This document shows, one piece after another, positions 1-6,678 of a stretch of DNA of 9,415 nt (positions within the stretch are counted from its first letter, which is position 1; each line of letters opens with the position of its first letter). The DNA lies in assembly GCA_003575245.1 (NCBI GenBank), contig NMQN01000770.1, positions 1 to 9,415 on the forward strand. The letters are read 5' to 3'. The stretch comes from Candidatus Atribacteria bacterium 1244-E10-H5-B2 (GTDB lineage Bacteria > Atribacterota > JS1 > SB-45 > 34-128). The translations under genes and the position numbers were made by a program. Below the pieces are notes generated by a model, which was not told the DNA's origin, did not search any database, and saw nothing but the letters and a program-made list of their open reading frames with translations.

Positions 1-300
1 CGCTGCCATATTTAATCCTGTTTGTCCTCCCAGCGCCGGTAGTAATGCATCCGGTCTTTCTTTTTTAATTATTTTTTCTACAAACTCAGGTGTTAATGGC
101 TCGATATAAGTTCTATCTGCAAATTCAGGATCTGTCATAATCGTAGCAGGATTGCTGTTTACGAGTACCACCTTGTAACCTTCCTGCTTTAAAACCTTGC
201 AAGCCTGGGTTCCAGAATAATCAAATTCGCAGGCCTGCCCGATGACTATTGGTCCTGAACCTATAAGCAAAATTTTCTTTAAATCTTTTCTTTTGGGCAT
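1..300 (-). CDS. carB: Carbamoyl-phosphate synthase large subunit, N-terminal 100 residues (runs off left edge)
   Basis: The large subunit takes ammonia released by CarA and, with two ATP and bicarbonate, makes carbamoyl phosphate for pyrimidines and arginine. The visible 100 residues begin [17 protein letters not shown] and carry the family's pre-ATP-grasp motifs [15 protein letters not shown] (about 18-32), [11 protein letters not shown] (about 49-59) and [11 protein letters not shown] (about 88-98). They align without gaps to the usual CarB start, so the ATG at 300 is secure. The remaining roughly 970 residues lie beyond the edge. The site upstream is a weak GAAAG. In the reconstructed ancestral order only 18 nt separated this ATG from the carA stop, but an insertion sequence now lies in between. 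Expression therefore depends on read-through from the element or on a new promoter. Identity is very sure. Confidence 0.97.
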   Translation of the reverse strand, partial: MPKRKDLKKILLIGSGPIVIGQACEFDYSGTQACKVLKQEGYKVVLVNSNPATIMTDPEFADRTYIEPLTPEFVEKIIKKERPDALLPALGGQTGLNMAA

Positions 301-318
301 AAATAATCTTTCTAATTT

Positions 319-335
319 CTAATTATTAAAATTCT
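319..335 (-). pseudogene. carA: Displaced 3' tail of the pre-insertion carA (last codons and stop)
   Basis: If the insertion element and one copy of the TAATTA duplication are removed, the carA frame runs ...E-L-I from the right flank into K-N-F-N-N and a TAG stop at 319-321. This leaves 18 nt before the carB ATG. The reconstructed end, ELIKNFNN, looks like an ordinary CarA C-terminus, and the short carA-carB gap is typical. This is inference from the joined sequence, but the frame works out exactly. Confidence 0.75.
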
Positions 336-341
336 TAATTA
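336..341. repeat. Target-site duplication, left copy (TAATTA)
   Basis: TAATTA directly outside the left inverted repeat matches TAATTA directly outside the right one (1955-1960). The hexamer is its own reverse complement, so the inverted repeats look 23 bp long when they are really 17 bp plus the duplication. A seventh base (G) also matches in direct orientation, so a 7-bp duplication TAATTAG cannot be excluded. Confidence 0.75.
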
Positions 342-358
342 GTTCCTGGTGAATAATT
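342..358 (+). repeat. Left terminal inverted repeat of the insertion sequence
   Basis: GTTCCTGGTGAATAATT is identical over 17 bases to the reverse complement of 1938-1954. Just inside it the sequence extends into the palindrome GGTGAATAATTCACC, which the right end lacks. Confidence 0.85.
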
Positions 359-368
359 CACCTTTTTT
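348..368 (+). terminator. Terminator-like hairpin at the left end of the insertion sequence
   Basis: GGTGA-ATAAT-TCACC forms a 5-bp stem with a 5-nt loop (tight version 7 bp with a 1-nt loop), followed by TTTTTT. On the plus strand this has the layout of a short intrinsic terminator. It would stop transcription entering the element from the left, which would be antisense to the transposase. Function is inferred only. Confidence 0.35.
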
Positions 369-389
369 ACTTTTTCAAATAGTACTGAA

Positions 390-412
390 AATAATATCTT
401 ATAAATATTATT
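390..412 (-). terminator. Weak AT-only stem-loop downstream of the transposase
   Basis: AATAATAT and ATATTATT are an 8-bp inverted repeat around a 7-nt loop, in the very AT-rich stretch after the transposase stop. With no G-C pairs it would be a poor terminator. Transcripts from the transposase may well continue into carB. Confidence 0.2.
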
Positions 413-466
413 TTATTTTAAGTATAATTTATTAATTTAATTTTATTTTTCTATTTTTTATCTCTA

Positions 467-1828
467 TCATCCAAATTTATACATTAGTTCCGGTGATCTT
501 GCCATATCTCTTAGTAGTTTTCTAATATTTAATGCCATTACCGATAGTGTTGCCCATATTCTGTCTCCCTCAAATCCATTATAGAGGGACCTATCCAGTC
601 CACACATCCTTTTACCCTCACTTATCTTAGCTTCAATTGCGGATCTTTTATTTGAGAGCTTCTTTTTGTGTGGAGTCATAGTCTTATTTCTATCTTTTTT
701 GTGAGGTATTGCAAGGGCTATTTTGTATTTTCCTTCTAAGCTTTCAATAATGTCTCCATCATAGAAACCTCTATCAGCTGCCCCACTTTTAAATTTACTG
801 CCAAATACTTTAGCGTGGGAATCTATTGAACCTGCAAGCATGCTGACATCAGAGATATTTCCCTCATAGAGGGTATGATTTGTTATATAACCGTTACCAC
901 TCATATCCAGCCTAAGCTTTACTCCAAATTCACAGGGCTTTGATAGTTTGCCTTTAGGTAGAGCTCTTGAATGATTCTGGTAGTAGCTTACTATCTTGCC
1001 AGCTATTTTCTCTCCTCTAAGCTTAGCTTCTACCTCGTCTACTATCTTAATGCCGGTGTCTTTTAATTTAGCATATCTTTTTAAAGTTACTGCAAAAATA
1101 GCTTCGCCAGTCTCATCTATAGCAGCGTTTGCAGCATCTATCTGCTCTTTTGCAATGGCAAGAAGAGCAGTACTTGTGTCTTTTAGTAGTTTTTTACTCT
1201 TTTTGGAGGCACTGTAGTATACCTTAGAGATTGATCTGGCTTTCTTTATCACTTTAGTTTTTACCATATCTTTTTTGTATCTTACCTTTTGGACCACTGC
1301 AGCTGCTTCTTCTATTACTCTTGAGAGAAGCCCAATCTCTGTGGGATAGATTATGTTTTTTTCTAAGCTTGTGGTGTCTGTAAATAAGATTTTACCATCT
1401 ATTATCTTTTTATCTATAAGCTCTGCAGTAAAGGTTGCAAGTATCTTTTTTACTTTTTCTGCGCCAAGTCTTTGTCTTATCTTTACAAGAGTAGAGTGGT
1501 CTATTATCTTTTTACCTTGCTTGTTGCACCTGGCCACCTCCCTGTAGGAGAGACCACAGAAGTGCATGTATGCATTATTTAAATGAAGCTCTTCTATAAG
1601 GGCCCTGTCAGGCTTTCTATACAGGTGCTTTAAAAGTATTAGCCCCAGGGATAGATCTGTCTTTTTGGTAGATCGTCCTCTTTTTGAAGGGAAGCACTCT
1701 TTGTATATACTGTTTATTTTTTCCCAGTTTAAGACCTTTTTTAATTTGATTAGTTCATTGTCCTGGGGTAAAATGTCATCTATTAGAGTATCAGTTATTT
1801 CTAATTGATACTTAAGACCTGTAAACAT
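467..1828 (-). CDS. DDE transposase of the insertion sequence
   Basis: This enzyme should cut and rejoin the element's ends. Counting from the ATG at 1828 (453 residues), the likely catalytic triad is D151 in LFTDTTSLEKN, D352 in GAADRGFYDG and E399 in RSAIEAKISEGKR, with the C-terminal GLDRSLYNGFEGDRIWA stretch typical of this transposase group. A Lys-rich, Ala-rich helical segment lies between the first two acidic residues. I chose 1828 because AAAAAGGAG sits 5 nt before it. The frame stays open to an ATG at 1915, which would add 29 basic residues but has no ribosome-binding site. The gene lies inside inverted repeats 342-358 and 1938-1954 and reads toward carB. No frameshift or internal stop is seen. 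Family is ISNCY/ISDol1-like, less surely IS1182/IS5. Confidence 0.9.
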   Translation of the reverse strand: MFTGLKYQLEITDTLIDDILPQDNELIKLKKVLNWEKINSIYKECFPSKRGRSTKKTDLSLGLILLKHLYRKPDRALIEELHLNNAYMHFCGLSYREVARCNKQGKKIIDHSTLVKIRQRLGAEKVKKILATFTAELIDKKIIDGKILFTDTTSLEKNIIYPTEIGLLSRVIEEAAAVVQKVRYKKDMVKTKVIKKARSISKVYYSASKKSKKLLKDTSTALLAIAKEQIDAANAAIDETGEAIFAVTLKRYAKLKDTGIKIVDEVEAKLRGEKIAGKIVSYYQNHSRALPKGKLSKPCEFGVKLRLDMSGNGYITNHTLYEGNISDVSMLAGSIDSHAKVFGSKFKSGAADRGFYDGDIIESLEGKYKIALAIPHKKDRNKTMTPHKKKLSNKRSAIEAKISEGKRMCGLDRSLYNGFEGDRIWATLSVMALNIRKLLRDMARSPELMYKFG

Positions 1829-1937
1829 ATGGACTCCTTTTTTATTTGGTTGTATTAAAGGAATTTTACCATATTTTACAGGTCTTTTTAATTTGTTTAT
1901 ATCCATATTTTTCATATTCTGGTATATTTTTAACTAC

Positions 1938-1954
1938 AATTATTCACCAGGAAC
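1938..1954 (-). repeat. Right terminal inverted repeat of the insertion sequence
   Basis: This is the reverse complement of 342-358 with no mismatch. It overlaps the 3' end of carA: read on the minus strand, the repeat supplies the last carA codons (part of Ser, then Ser-Trp) and the TGA stop at 1944-1946. Confidence 0.85.
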
Positions 1955-3023
1955 TAATTAGCTCAGTAAACTTGCTAAAAATATATCTTAGGTCATAAGG
2001 ACCAGGTTTTCCTTCTGGATGGTGCTGTACGGTATATGCATTTATATCCACATACTCCAATCCTTCAATTGTATTATCATTCAGATTTATATGCGTTATT
2101 TTACAACCGGTACCGGCAATATCTTTTAACGATTCTTCGTCAACCGCAAATCCATGATTCTGTGATGTTATTTCAATCTTTCCTGTTTCCAAATTTTTAA
2201 CTGGATGATTACCGCCATGATGGCCAAATTTTAGCTTATAAGTCTTTGCTCCCAGAGCAAGAACCAATAGCTGATGCCCCATGCAAACTCCGAATATAGG
2301 TTTTTTGCCAATTAACTCTTTAATTGTGGTAACTGCATAATTAACAGCTGCGGGATCGCCTGGTCCATTAGAAAGGAAAATACCGTCAGGATTATATTTT
2401 AAAATTTCTTCCGGTTTTGTAGATGCCGGTACAACAATTATTCTAAAACCCTCCCAATCCAGACATTTAAGAATACCCATTTTTACTCCAAAATCTACTG
2501 CTACAACAATATACCTATAATCACTCTTTTCAGGATTATAAGTATACGGCTTATCGCAAGTAACATACTTTACCAGATCCCTTTTAATAATTGATGGGTA
2601 ACCTTCCATCTTTTTTTTCAACTCACTTTCATTCTCGGTTTCAGTTGAAATAATTCCTTTCATTGCGCCCTCAAGTCTAATATGCCTGGTTAATTGCCTG
2701 GTATCTATCCCGGCTAAACCTACAATATTATACTTCTTAATATAATCCCCGAGACTGCCCTCTGCCCTCCAGTTACTGTAGTAATCAAAGAATTCTTTTA
2801 CAATCAGGCCCTTCGCTTGAATTTTATCAGATTCTACATCTACACTGTTTACACCATAATTTCCAATCTGGGGATAGGTCATTGTAACTATTTGCTCACA
2901 ATAAGAAGGATCGGTTAAAATTTCCTGATAGCCGATCATAGATGTATTAAACACTACTTCACCAATTGTTTCGCCGCTACACCCAATATTTTCACCTTTA
3001 AATAACTTTCCATCTTCTAACAT
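1944..3023 (-). CDS. carA: Carbamoyl-phosphate synthase small (glutamine amidotransferase) subunit
   Basis: CarA hydrolyses glutamine and channels ammonia to CarB. The N-terminal small-chain domain (about 1-155) has GEVVFNTSMIGYQEILTDPS. The class I glutaminase domain (about 170-350) has SNGPGDPA (218-225), the nucleophile C247 in GVCMGHQ, and His335/Glu337 in HHPEG. Family members more often show HPEA-SPGPHD; here it is HPEGKPGPYD. The last residues ISSW and the TGA stop come from the insertion sequence; the ancestral end was probably IKNFNN. The start is uncertain. Upstream in-frame codons read LKAIL just before MLEDG, matching the family's MKAxLxLEDG start. The GGAAGG site is spaced for an ATT at 3039-3041, which overlaps the pyrC stop by one base, not for this ATG. 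Identity is very sure, start less so. Confidence 0.96.
   Translation of the reverse strand: MLEDGKLFKGENIGCSGETIGEVVFNTSMIGYQEILTDPSYCEQIVTMTYPQIGNYGVNSVDVESDKIQAKGLIVKEFFDYYSNWRAEGSLGDYIKKYNIVGLAGIDTRQLTRHIRLEGAMKGIISTETENESELKKKMEGYPSIIKRDLVKYVTCDKPYTYNPEKSDYRYIVVAVDFGVKMGILKCLDWEGFRIIVVPASTKPEEILKYNPDGIFLSNGPGDPAAVNYAVTTIKELIGKKPIFGVCMGHQLLVLALGAKTYKLKFGHHGGNHPVKNLETGKIEITSQNHGFAVDEESLKDIAGTGCKITHINLNDNTIEGLEYVDINAYTVQHHPEGKPGPYDLRYIFSKFTELISSW
1955..1960. repeat. Target-site duplication, right copy (TAATTA)
   Basis: This is the direct repeat of 336-341, immediately outside the right inverted repeat. It lies within the carA frame, coding the end of Leu, then Ile and the first base of the next codon. 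Confidence 0.75.
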
Positions 3024-3040
3024 TAAAATTGCTTTTAAAA

Positions 3041-4360
3041 TTATAATCCTTCCCGTATATGTTGTTTATTTATGTAAACTAATTTACCTTTGCTTATGGT
3101 GCATACTATCTTTCCCTTTAACTTCCGCCCTATAAAAGCGCTATTTTTGCTTTTTGAAATAAAACTTTCCCTCTTTATTTCCTCTTCCGCTTCCGTATCT
3201 ATTACTGTAATATTTGCAGTTTTGCCCACCTCTATTTTTCCTGCATCAATACCAAGAATTTTTGCGGGTGATGTGGTAATCAAACTTATAAACCTGGGGA
3301 GGCTTATTTTTTCCTCCCTGCACAGTTTGCTGAAAGCAGCGCTAAATAATGTCTCAAGTCCAATGGTTCCAAACTCAGCAAGCCTGAAAGTTATATTTTT
3401 TTCGGTATCGAGATGGGGGGCATGGTCGCTTGCTATGGCATCAATTACTCCCTCTTTTACACCATCTATAAGAGCCCGCCTGTCTTCCTCGCTCCTTATA
3501 GGCGGCTTAACCTTAAAGTTGGTATTAAAGGTTGTAAGACAGCTGTCGTTGAAGAACAGATGATGCGGCGTTACATCGCAGGTTATATCAATCCCGCCTT
3601 CCCTGGCTTTTTTTATCATTTCAACTCCACCCCGTGTACTTACATGGGTTATATGAATTTTAGCCCTGCTCCTGCCGGCAAGCATTATATCTCTTGCAAT
3701 AATTATATCATCACTCAAGCTGGATATTCCATCAAGCCCCAGCATTGATGAGTAGCGCCCTTCATTTACAAGGCCTCCTCTGGATACGAAGTAATCTTCC
3801 TCATGTAATACCAGAGGAAGACCAAATTGAGTTGAATATCTCATAACCTCATACATGAGCCTGCCGTCTCCTACACACCTGCCGTCATCTGAAAAACCAA
3901 CCGCACCAGCTTCAGCCAAAAGCCCCATATCGGTAATATCGGTGCCTTTAAGGGCCCTGGTCATAGCGGCTACAGGAAGGATCCTGCAGGCTGCATCTTC
4001 TGATTTTTCTAAAATATATTTAACCATGGACTCACTGTCTATTGGAGGATTGGTATTGGGCATACAGACAACTGTAGTTATTCCTCCTTTTACCGCAGCT
4101 AACGTTCCTGTCTCAATGGTCTCCTCATCTTCAAAGCCGGGGTCACGCAGATGCACATGCATATCCACAAATCCGGGGCAGACTATACAGCCTTTTGCGT
4201 CAATCTCGGTCAGTTCCTTTCCCTTCGCCTTAATATTTTCTCCCATTTCAGCCAGGATTCCATCTTTGATATAAATATCGGAGATGAATTCCTTACCCTT
4301 TTCAGGGTCGATTACCCTGCCTGACTTTACAAGCACGTTTTTTTTCTCATTCTTATTCAT
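3041..4360 (-). CDS. pyrC: Dihydroorotase (class I, long form)
   Basis: PyrC reversibly cyclises N-carbamoyl-aspartate to dihydroorotate, the third step of UMP synthesis, in the cytoplasm. The 439 residues match the long bacterial class I form. The metal and substrate motif is DMHVHLRDPG (H68, H70, substrate Arg72). Others visible are FSDDGR around D158/D159, H186 (LHEED where HCED is more usual), H239 (THVST), DVTPHH (262-267) and the catalytic Asp in ASDHAPH (D312). A C-terminal beta segment (GKIEVGKTANITVIDT) closes the amidohydrolase fold. Ten bases separate it from pyrB upstream. The upstream site is poor (TTAGG well before the ATG), suggesting translational coupling. No disruption is seen. 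Some class I enzymes form a complex with ATCase; the adjacency makes that possible here but does not show it. Confidence 0.96.
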   Translation of the reverse strand: MNKNEKKNVLVKSGRVIDPEKGKEFISDIYIKDGILAEMGENIKAKGKELTEIDAKGCIVCPGFVDMHVHLRDPGFEDEETIETGTLAAVKGGITTVVCMPNTNPPIDSESMVKYILEKSEDAACRILPVAAMTRALKGTDITDMGLLAEAGAVGFSDDGRCVGDGRLMYEVMRYSTQFGLPLVLHEEDYFVSRGGLVNEGRYSSMLGLDGISSLSDDIIIARDIMLAGRSRAKIHITHVSTRGGVEMIKKAREGGIDITCDVTPHHLFFNDSCLTTFNTNFKVKPPIRSEEDRRALIDGVKEGVIDAIASDHAPHLDTEKNITFRLAEFGTIGLETLFSAAFSKLCREEKISLPRFISLITTSPAKILGIDAGKIEVGKTANITVIDTEAEEEIKRESFISKSKNSAFIGRKLKGKIVCTISKGKLVYINKQHIREGL

Positions 4361-4370
4361 AAAAAAATTT

Positions 4371-5291
4371 TTAACCTAACATTAAATAAAGTATTGCCAT
4401 TCTAACTGCTACTCCAAAGGTTACCTGCTCTTCAATTACAATCTTTTCTGCCAGCTCTCCACTGATATCCATTACTTCATCGGTAATCTCTACTCCCCTG
4501 TTTACAGGTCCCGGGTGCATGACAATGGAGCCGTGTTTCATTCTCTTGAGCCTTTCCATATCCATTGTCAGAAACCGGTTATATTCCATTACCGATGGAT
4601 AAAATTTCCTATCCTGCCTTTCAAGCTGCATCCTTAGCATATATACAATATCGGCATCTTCTATAACATCATCTATACAGTGCTTTACTTTCATACCGGA
4701 AAAATCTTCGGGAAGGAACATTGTTGGAGAGACTATGGTGACATCCATACCCATCTTTTCAAATAAGTTCATATTAGATCTTGCCACCCTGCTGTCCAGA
4801 AAATCCCCCACAATTGCTACTTTTAATCCCTCAAACTTGCCAAATCTTTTCTTTATAGTATAAAGGTCCAGCAGGGCCTGGGTTGGATGCTGATACTTGC
4901 CATCACCGGCGTTTATTACCGGAATACCTACAAACCTGTCAACCATCTTAACCGTTCCGCTGTCATTGTGCCTTATAACAATCAGATCGACTTTCATGGA
5001 AAGTATAGTTTTTAATGTATCAATTATGGATTCGCCTTTCTTTAGGCTGCTGGTTGAGGGGGAAAAATTAATTATATCCGCGCTCAGCCTTTTTGCAGCA
5101 ATCTCAAATGAAGTCCTGGTTCTGGTACTTGGTTCAAAAAACAGGTTGACTACAGTCTTGCCCCGCAGTGTTGGTACTTTTTTAACATCCCTTTTTGATA
5201 TTTCAAGAAAAGAATCGGCATTTGAAAGTATCAGCTTTATATCTTCCAGGCTTAGGCTGTCAGCATCCAGTATACTTTTTTTACTTAACAT
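4371..5291 (-). CDS. pyrB: Aspartate carbamoyltransferase catalytic chain
   Basis: PyrB condenses carbamoyl phosphate with aspartate to carbamoyl-aspartate, the committed pyrimidine step. At 306 residues it has the usual length. Carbamoyl-phosphate contacts are FEPSTRTRTSFE (52-63), the loop SSLKKGES (81-88) and HPTQ (135-138); aspartate-domain motifs are VGDFLDSRVARSN (161-173) and MHPGPVNRG (258-266). In the GDxxHSRVARS motif of the B. subtilis-like group the His is replaced by Asp here (D166). No pyrI regulatory chain is seen beside it, so an unregulated trimer or a complex with dihydroorotase is likely. Only 2 nt separate it from pyrR. Its ribosome-binding site AAGGGA is inside the last pyrR codons, so the two are probably translationally coupled. 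Confidence 0.97.
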   Translation of the reverse strand: MLSKKSILDADSLSLEDIKLILSNADSFLEISKRDVKKVPTLRGKTVVNLFFEPSTRTRTSFEIAAKRLSADIINFSPSTSSLKKGESIIDTLKTILSMKVDLIVIRHNDSGTVKMVDRFVGIPVINAGDGKYQHPTQALLDLYTIKKRFGKFEGLKVAIVGDFLDSRVARSNMNLFEKMGMDVTIVSPTMFLPEDFSGMKVKHCIDDVIEDADIVYMLRMQLERQDRKFYPSVMEYNRFLTMDMERLKRMKHGSIVMHPGPVNRGVEITDEVMDISGELAEKIVIEEQVTFGVAVRMAILYLMLG

Positions 5292-5293
5292 GG

Positions 5294-5830
5294 TTATCCC
5301 TTTTCTACTACCGTGACACTGTCCAGACCATCGGTCTCTTTTAACTTAACCTCGACAGACTCATTAATTGAAGTTGGGAGGTTCTTTCCCACATAATCTG
5401 CTCTCACAGGAAGCTCCCTGTGCCCTCTGTCAATTAAAACCACCAGCTGTATAGACTTTGGCCTTCCAAAATCTATTATTGCATCCATGGCTGCTCTTAC
5501 AGTTCTTCCGGTATACAGCACATCATCAACCAGAATTACATTCTTGCCCTCTATGTCAAAGGAAATATCAGTTATCCTGGCATTGGGTTTTATGTTCTGC
5601 CCAATATCATCCCTGTAAAAGGTTATATCAAGCTTACCCGCTTTAATCTCTATCCCTTCAAACTTCTCAATATTTTTGGCTATTCTATCTGCAAGAGGTA
5701 CCCCTCTTTTTTGAATGCCGATAAAAACGAGACTCTCCGGACCCTTGTTTCTTTCCAGTATCTCATGTGAGATTCTCATGATTACCCTGTCTATATCATC
5801 TTCATTTAATATATGCGCTTTTTCTATCAT
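5294..5830 (-). CDS. pyrR: Bifunctional pyr operon attenuation regulator / uracil phosphoribosyltransferase PyrR
   Basis: PyrR binds a hairpin in pyr mRNA leaders when UMP is high and promotes termination; many members also make UMP from uracil and PRPP. The 178 residues are typical. The pyrophosphate loop is GIQKRG (38-43), the PRPP loop [13 protein letters not shown] (98-110), and the flexible C-terminal hallmark is [21 protein letters not shown] (134-154, slightly split here). It is the first gene of the operon, and its own leader (5846-5955) carries a clear PyrR target, so it autoregulates. The start at 5830 follows a weak GGTG/GAAAG site just after the terminator T-run. Confidence 0.97.
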   Translation of the reverse strand: MIEKAHILNEDDIDRVIMRISHEILERNKGPESLVFIGIQKRGVPLADRIAKNIEKFEGIEIKAGKLDITFYRDDIGQNIKPNARITDISFDIEGKNVILVDDVLYTGRTVRAAMDAIIDFGRPKSIQLVVLIDRGHRELPVRADYVGKNLPTSINESVEVKLKETDGLDSVTVVEKG

Positions 5831-5845
5831 AGTCTTTCACCACAT

Positions 5846-5879
5846 AAAAAAACCTTCCTGCCATACAGGTAAGAAGGTT
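5846..5879 (-). terminator. Attenuator terminator in the pyr leader
   Basis: On the minus strand AACCTTC and GAAGGTT form a 7-bp stem (or 6 bp plus an inner CCTG/CAGG stem), followed directly by seven T. It lies only 16 nt before the pyrR ATG and downstream of the PyrR-binding hairpin, as expected for a leader attenuator rather than an end-of-operon terminator. Confidence 0.88.
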
Positions 5880-5932
5880 AATATCTTGATTATATTATTA
5901 CTCTTAATAAATATTTTTTTCATTCCTTTTTA
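5870..5932 (-). promoter_or_regulatory. Proposed antiterminator pairing in the pyr leader
   Basis: UAAAAAGG (5932-5925) can pair with CCUUCUUA (5877-5870) in seven of eight positions. The first segment belongs to the lower 3' arm of the PyrR hairpin and the second to the 5' arm of the terminator, so the pairing excludes both. This is the three-way switch known from PyrR attenuators. The exact pairing is my inference and was not energy-scored. Confidence 0.55.
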
Positions 5933-5955
5933 GTCTCTCCGGACTATTTTAAAGG
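5925..5955 (-). promoter_or_regulatory. PyrR-binding anti-antiterminator hairpin
   Basis: The minus strand reads CCTTT-AAAA-TAGTC-CGGAGA-GACTA-A-AAAGG: a lower stem, an asymmetric internal bulge, an upper stem and a hexaloop. The core AGTCCGGAGAGACT fits the PyrR consensus ARUCCNGNGAGGYU at every position but one (A for the second G of GAGG), and that A keeps the U-A pair in the stem. With UMP, PyrR should stabilise this fold and free the terminator at 5846-5879. Confidence 0.88.
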
Positions 5956-5991
5956 TAATAAATATCCAGTTTTTTATTCTGCCAAAAAGAT

Positions 5992-6020
5992 ACTATAGGA
6001 GATTATAGACAAAAAAACAA
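5992..6020 (-). promoter_or_regulatory. Probable promoter of the pyr operon
   Basis: On the minus strand TTGTTT (6020-6015) is followed after exactly 17 nt by TATAGT (5997-5992), a good -10 with a modest -35. Transcription would start near 5985, giving a leader of about 155 nt that includes the whole attenuator. A perfect TATAAT at 6007-6002 lacks a recognisable -35 and is the alternative. Confidence 0.5.
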
Positions 6021-6132
6021 GTATAAATTTTAAAATGTAAAACTACTTAAGTGATACTGCAATATTATATAATCTATTTTACATTTGTCCAAAGATTATT
6101 TTTTTCTTCTACTTTTTATAAATCCTCTCAAT

Positions 6133-6141
6133 TGATATAAT
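6133..6141 (+). promoter_or_regulatory. Extended -10 promoter for the THUMP-domain gene
   Basis: TGATATAAT contains a perfect -10 hexamer preceded by the TGn extension. No good -35 lies 17 nt upstream (TTTTTA at 6113-6118), as is usual for extended -10 promoters. The gene's ATG is about 30 nt downstream. It is divergent from the pyr promoter about 115 bp away, and I see no further gene in the AT-rich 6021-6132 stretch. Confidence 0.5.
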
Positions 6142-6174
6142 TAAACTATTATTTTTTAAAAAGGAGAGTCCTCT

Positions 6175-6678
6175 ATGAACGTCAAACTTCTAATAACATA
6201 CGACCCGGCCCATATTGAAAGCAGCAGAGAAAAAGTTGCAAACCTATTGAAAGAAATAAAGGCAAAACATGAGTTCTTGAAATCAAAGTATAACGGTATC
6301 TTTCTGGTTGATGTTGCAAAACCCAGAGAAGTGGTAAAAAAGCTAAAAGAAATATCCAAAAATAACATGGATCTGTTCGGCAAAACCTACCGCTACATTC
6401 CTATAGATAAATGGGTTAAATCAGAGATACCTGCTATGCAGAAAACAATAAAGTCCCTTGTGCCCAGGATCAAGGAAAATGAAAAGTGGATGATGGATAT
6501 AGAGAAGAGATACTATGATAAGCATGACCACAAAGAGCTTATAATAAAGCTTACCGATGTGGTTGACCGTAAAGAAATTGACTTAAAAAAACCAGAAAAG
6601 ATAATAAAGGTTGAAATTGTGGGAAAGGACGCAGGAATTTCACTGCTGGAACCGGATGAATTTCTGATAGTATCCTGA
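6175..6678 (+). CDS. Stand-alone THUMP-domain protein, probable RNA-binding
   Basis: The protein has 167 residues and a strong start: AAGGAG 8 nt before the ATG. The C-terminal half reads as a THUMP domain: a helix with EKWMM (103-107), HDHKELIIKLTDVVDRKEIDL (118-137, slightly split), then the characteristic KVEIVGKDAGISLLEPDE (145-162). THUMP domains bind structured RNA, mostly tRNA, and usually sit on a modifying enzyme. Here there is no catalytic domain, so it may act as an adaptor or specificity subunit, like Tan1 for tRNA acetylation. That comparison is inference. The N-terminal half (LLITYDPAHIE, about 5-15; GIFLVDVAKPREVVKKL, 41-57) resembles the region preceding THUMP in archaeal and eukaryotic Tan1-like proteins. 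No signal peptide or membrane segment is seen. The stop abuts the stop of the opposing gene. Confidence 0.8.
   Translation: MNVKLLITYDPAHIESSREKVANLLKEIKAKHEFLKSKYNGIFLVDVAKPREVVKKLKEISKNNMDLFGKTYRYIPIDKWVKSEIPAMQKTIKSLVPRIKENEKWMMDIEKRYYDKHDHKELIIKLTDVVDRKEIDLKKPEKIIKVEIVGKDAGISLLEPDEFLIVS

Larger units (their letters stand above)
342..1954 (-). mobile_element. Insertion sequence (about 1.61 kb, DDE transposase) between carA and carB
   Basis: The element is bounded by perfect 17-bp terminal inverted repeats reading GTTCCTGGTGAATAATT inward from the left and its reverse complement at the right, with a TAATTA duplication outside. It contains one long transposase gene on the minus strand, the same direction as the car genes. 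Size, single open frame and DDE architecture fit an ISNCY (ISDol1-like) or IS1182/IS5-like element. The family assignment is from memory of motif layout. With matching ends, matching flanks and an open transposase frame, the copy looks recent and possibly active. Confidence 0.88.

Noticed and set aside
336..358. A 23-bp terminal inverted repeat for the insertion sequence
   Set aside because: The outer six bases are the self-complementary TAATTA, best explained as the target duplication; the true repeat is 17 bp.
1829..1915. The 29-codon N-terminal extension of the transposase
   Set aside because: No ribosome-binding site precedes the ATG at 1915, while a strong one precedes 1828. It is kept only as an alternative.
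3090..5316. Several plus-strand open frames of 60 to 157 codons opposite pyrC and pyrB
   Set aside because: They are shadows of strongly conserved minus-strand genes, with no ribosome-binding sites or family motifs.
5837..5923. A 28-codon minus-strand frame in the pyr leader (starting M-K-K-I-F) as a leader peptide
   Set aside because: The AAGGA directly touches its ATG with no spacing, and it runs through the terminator. The PyrR hairpin explains the regulation without it.
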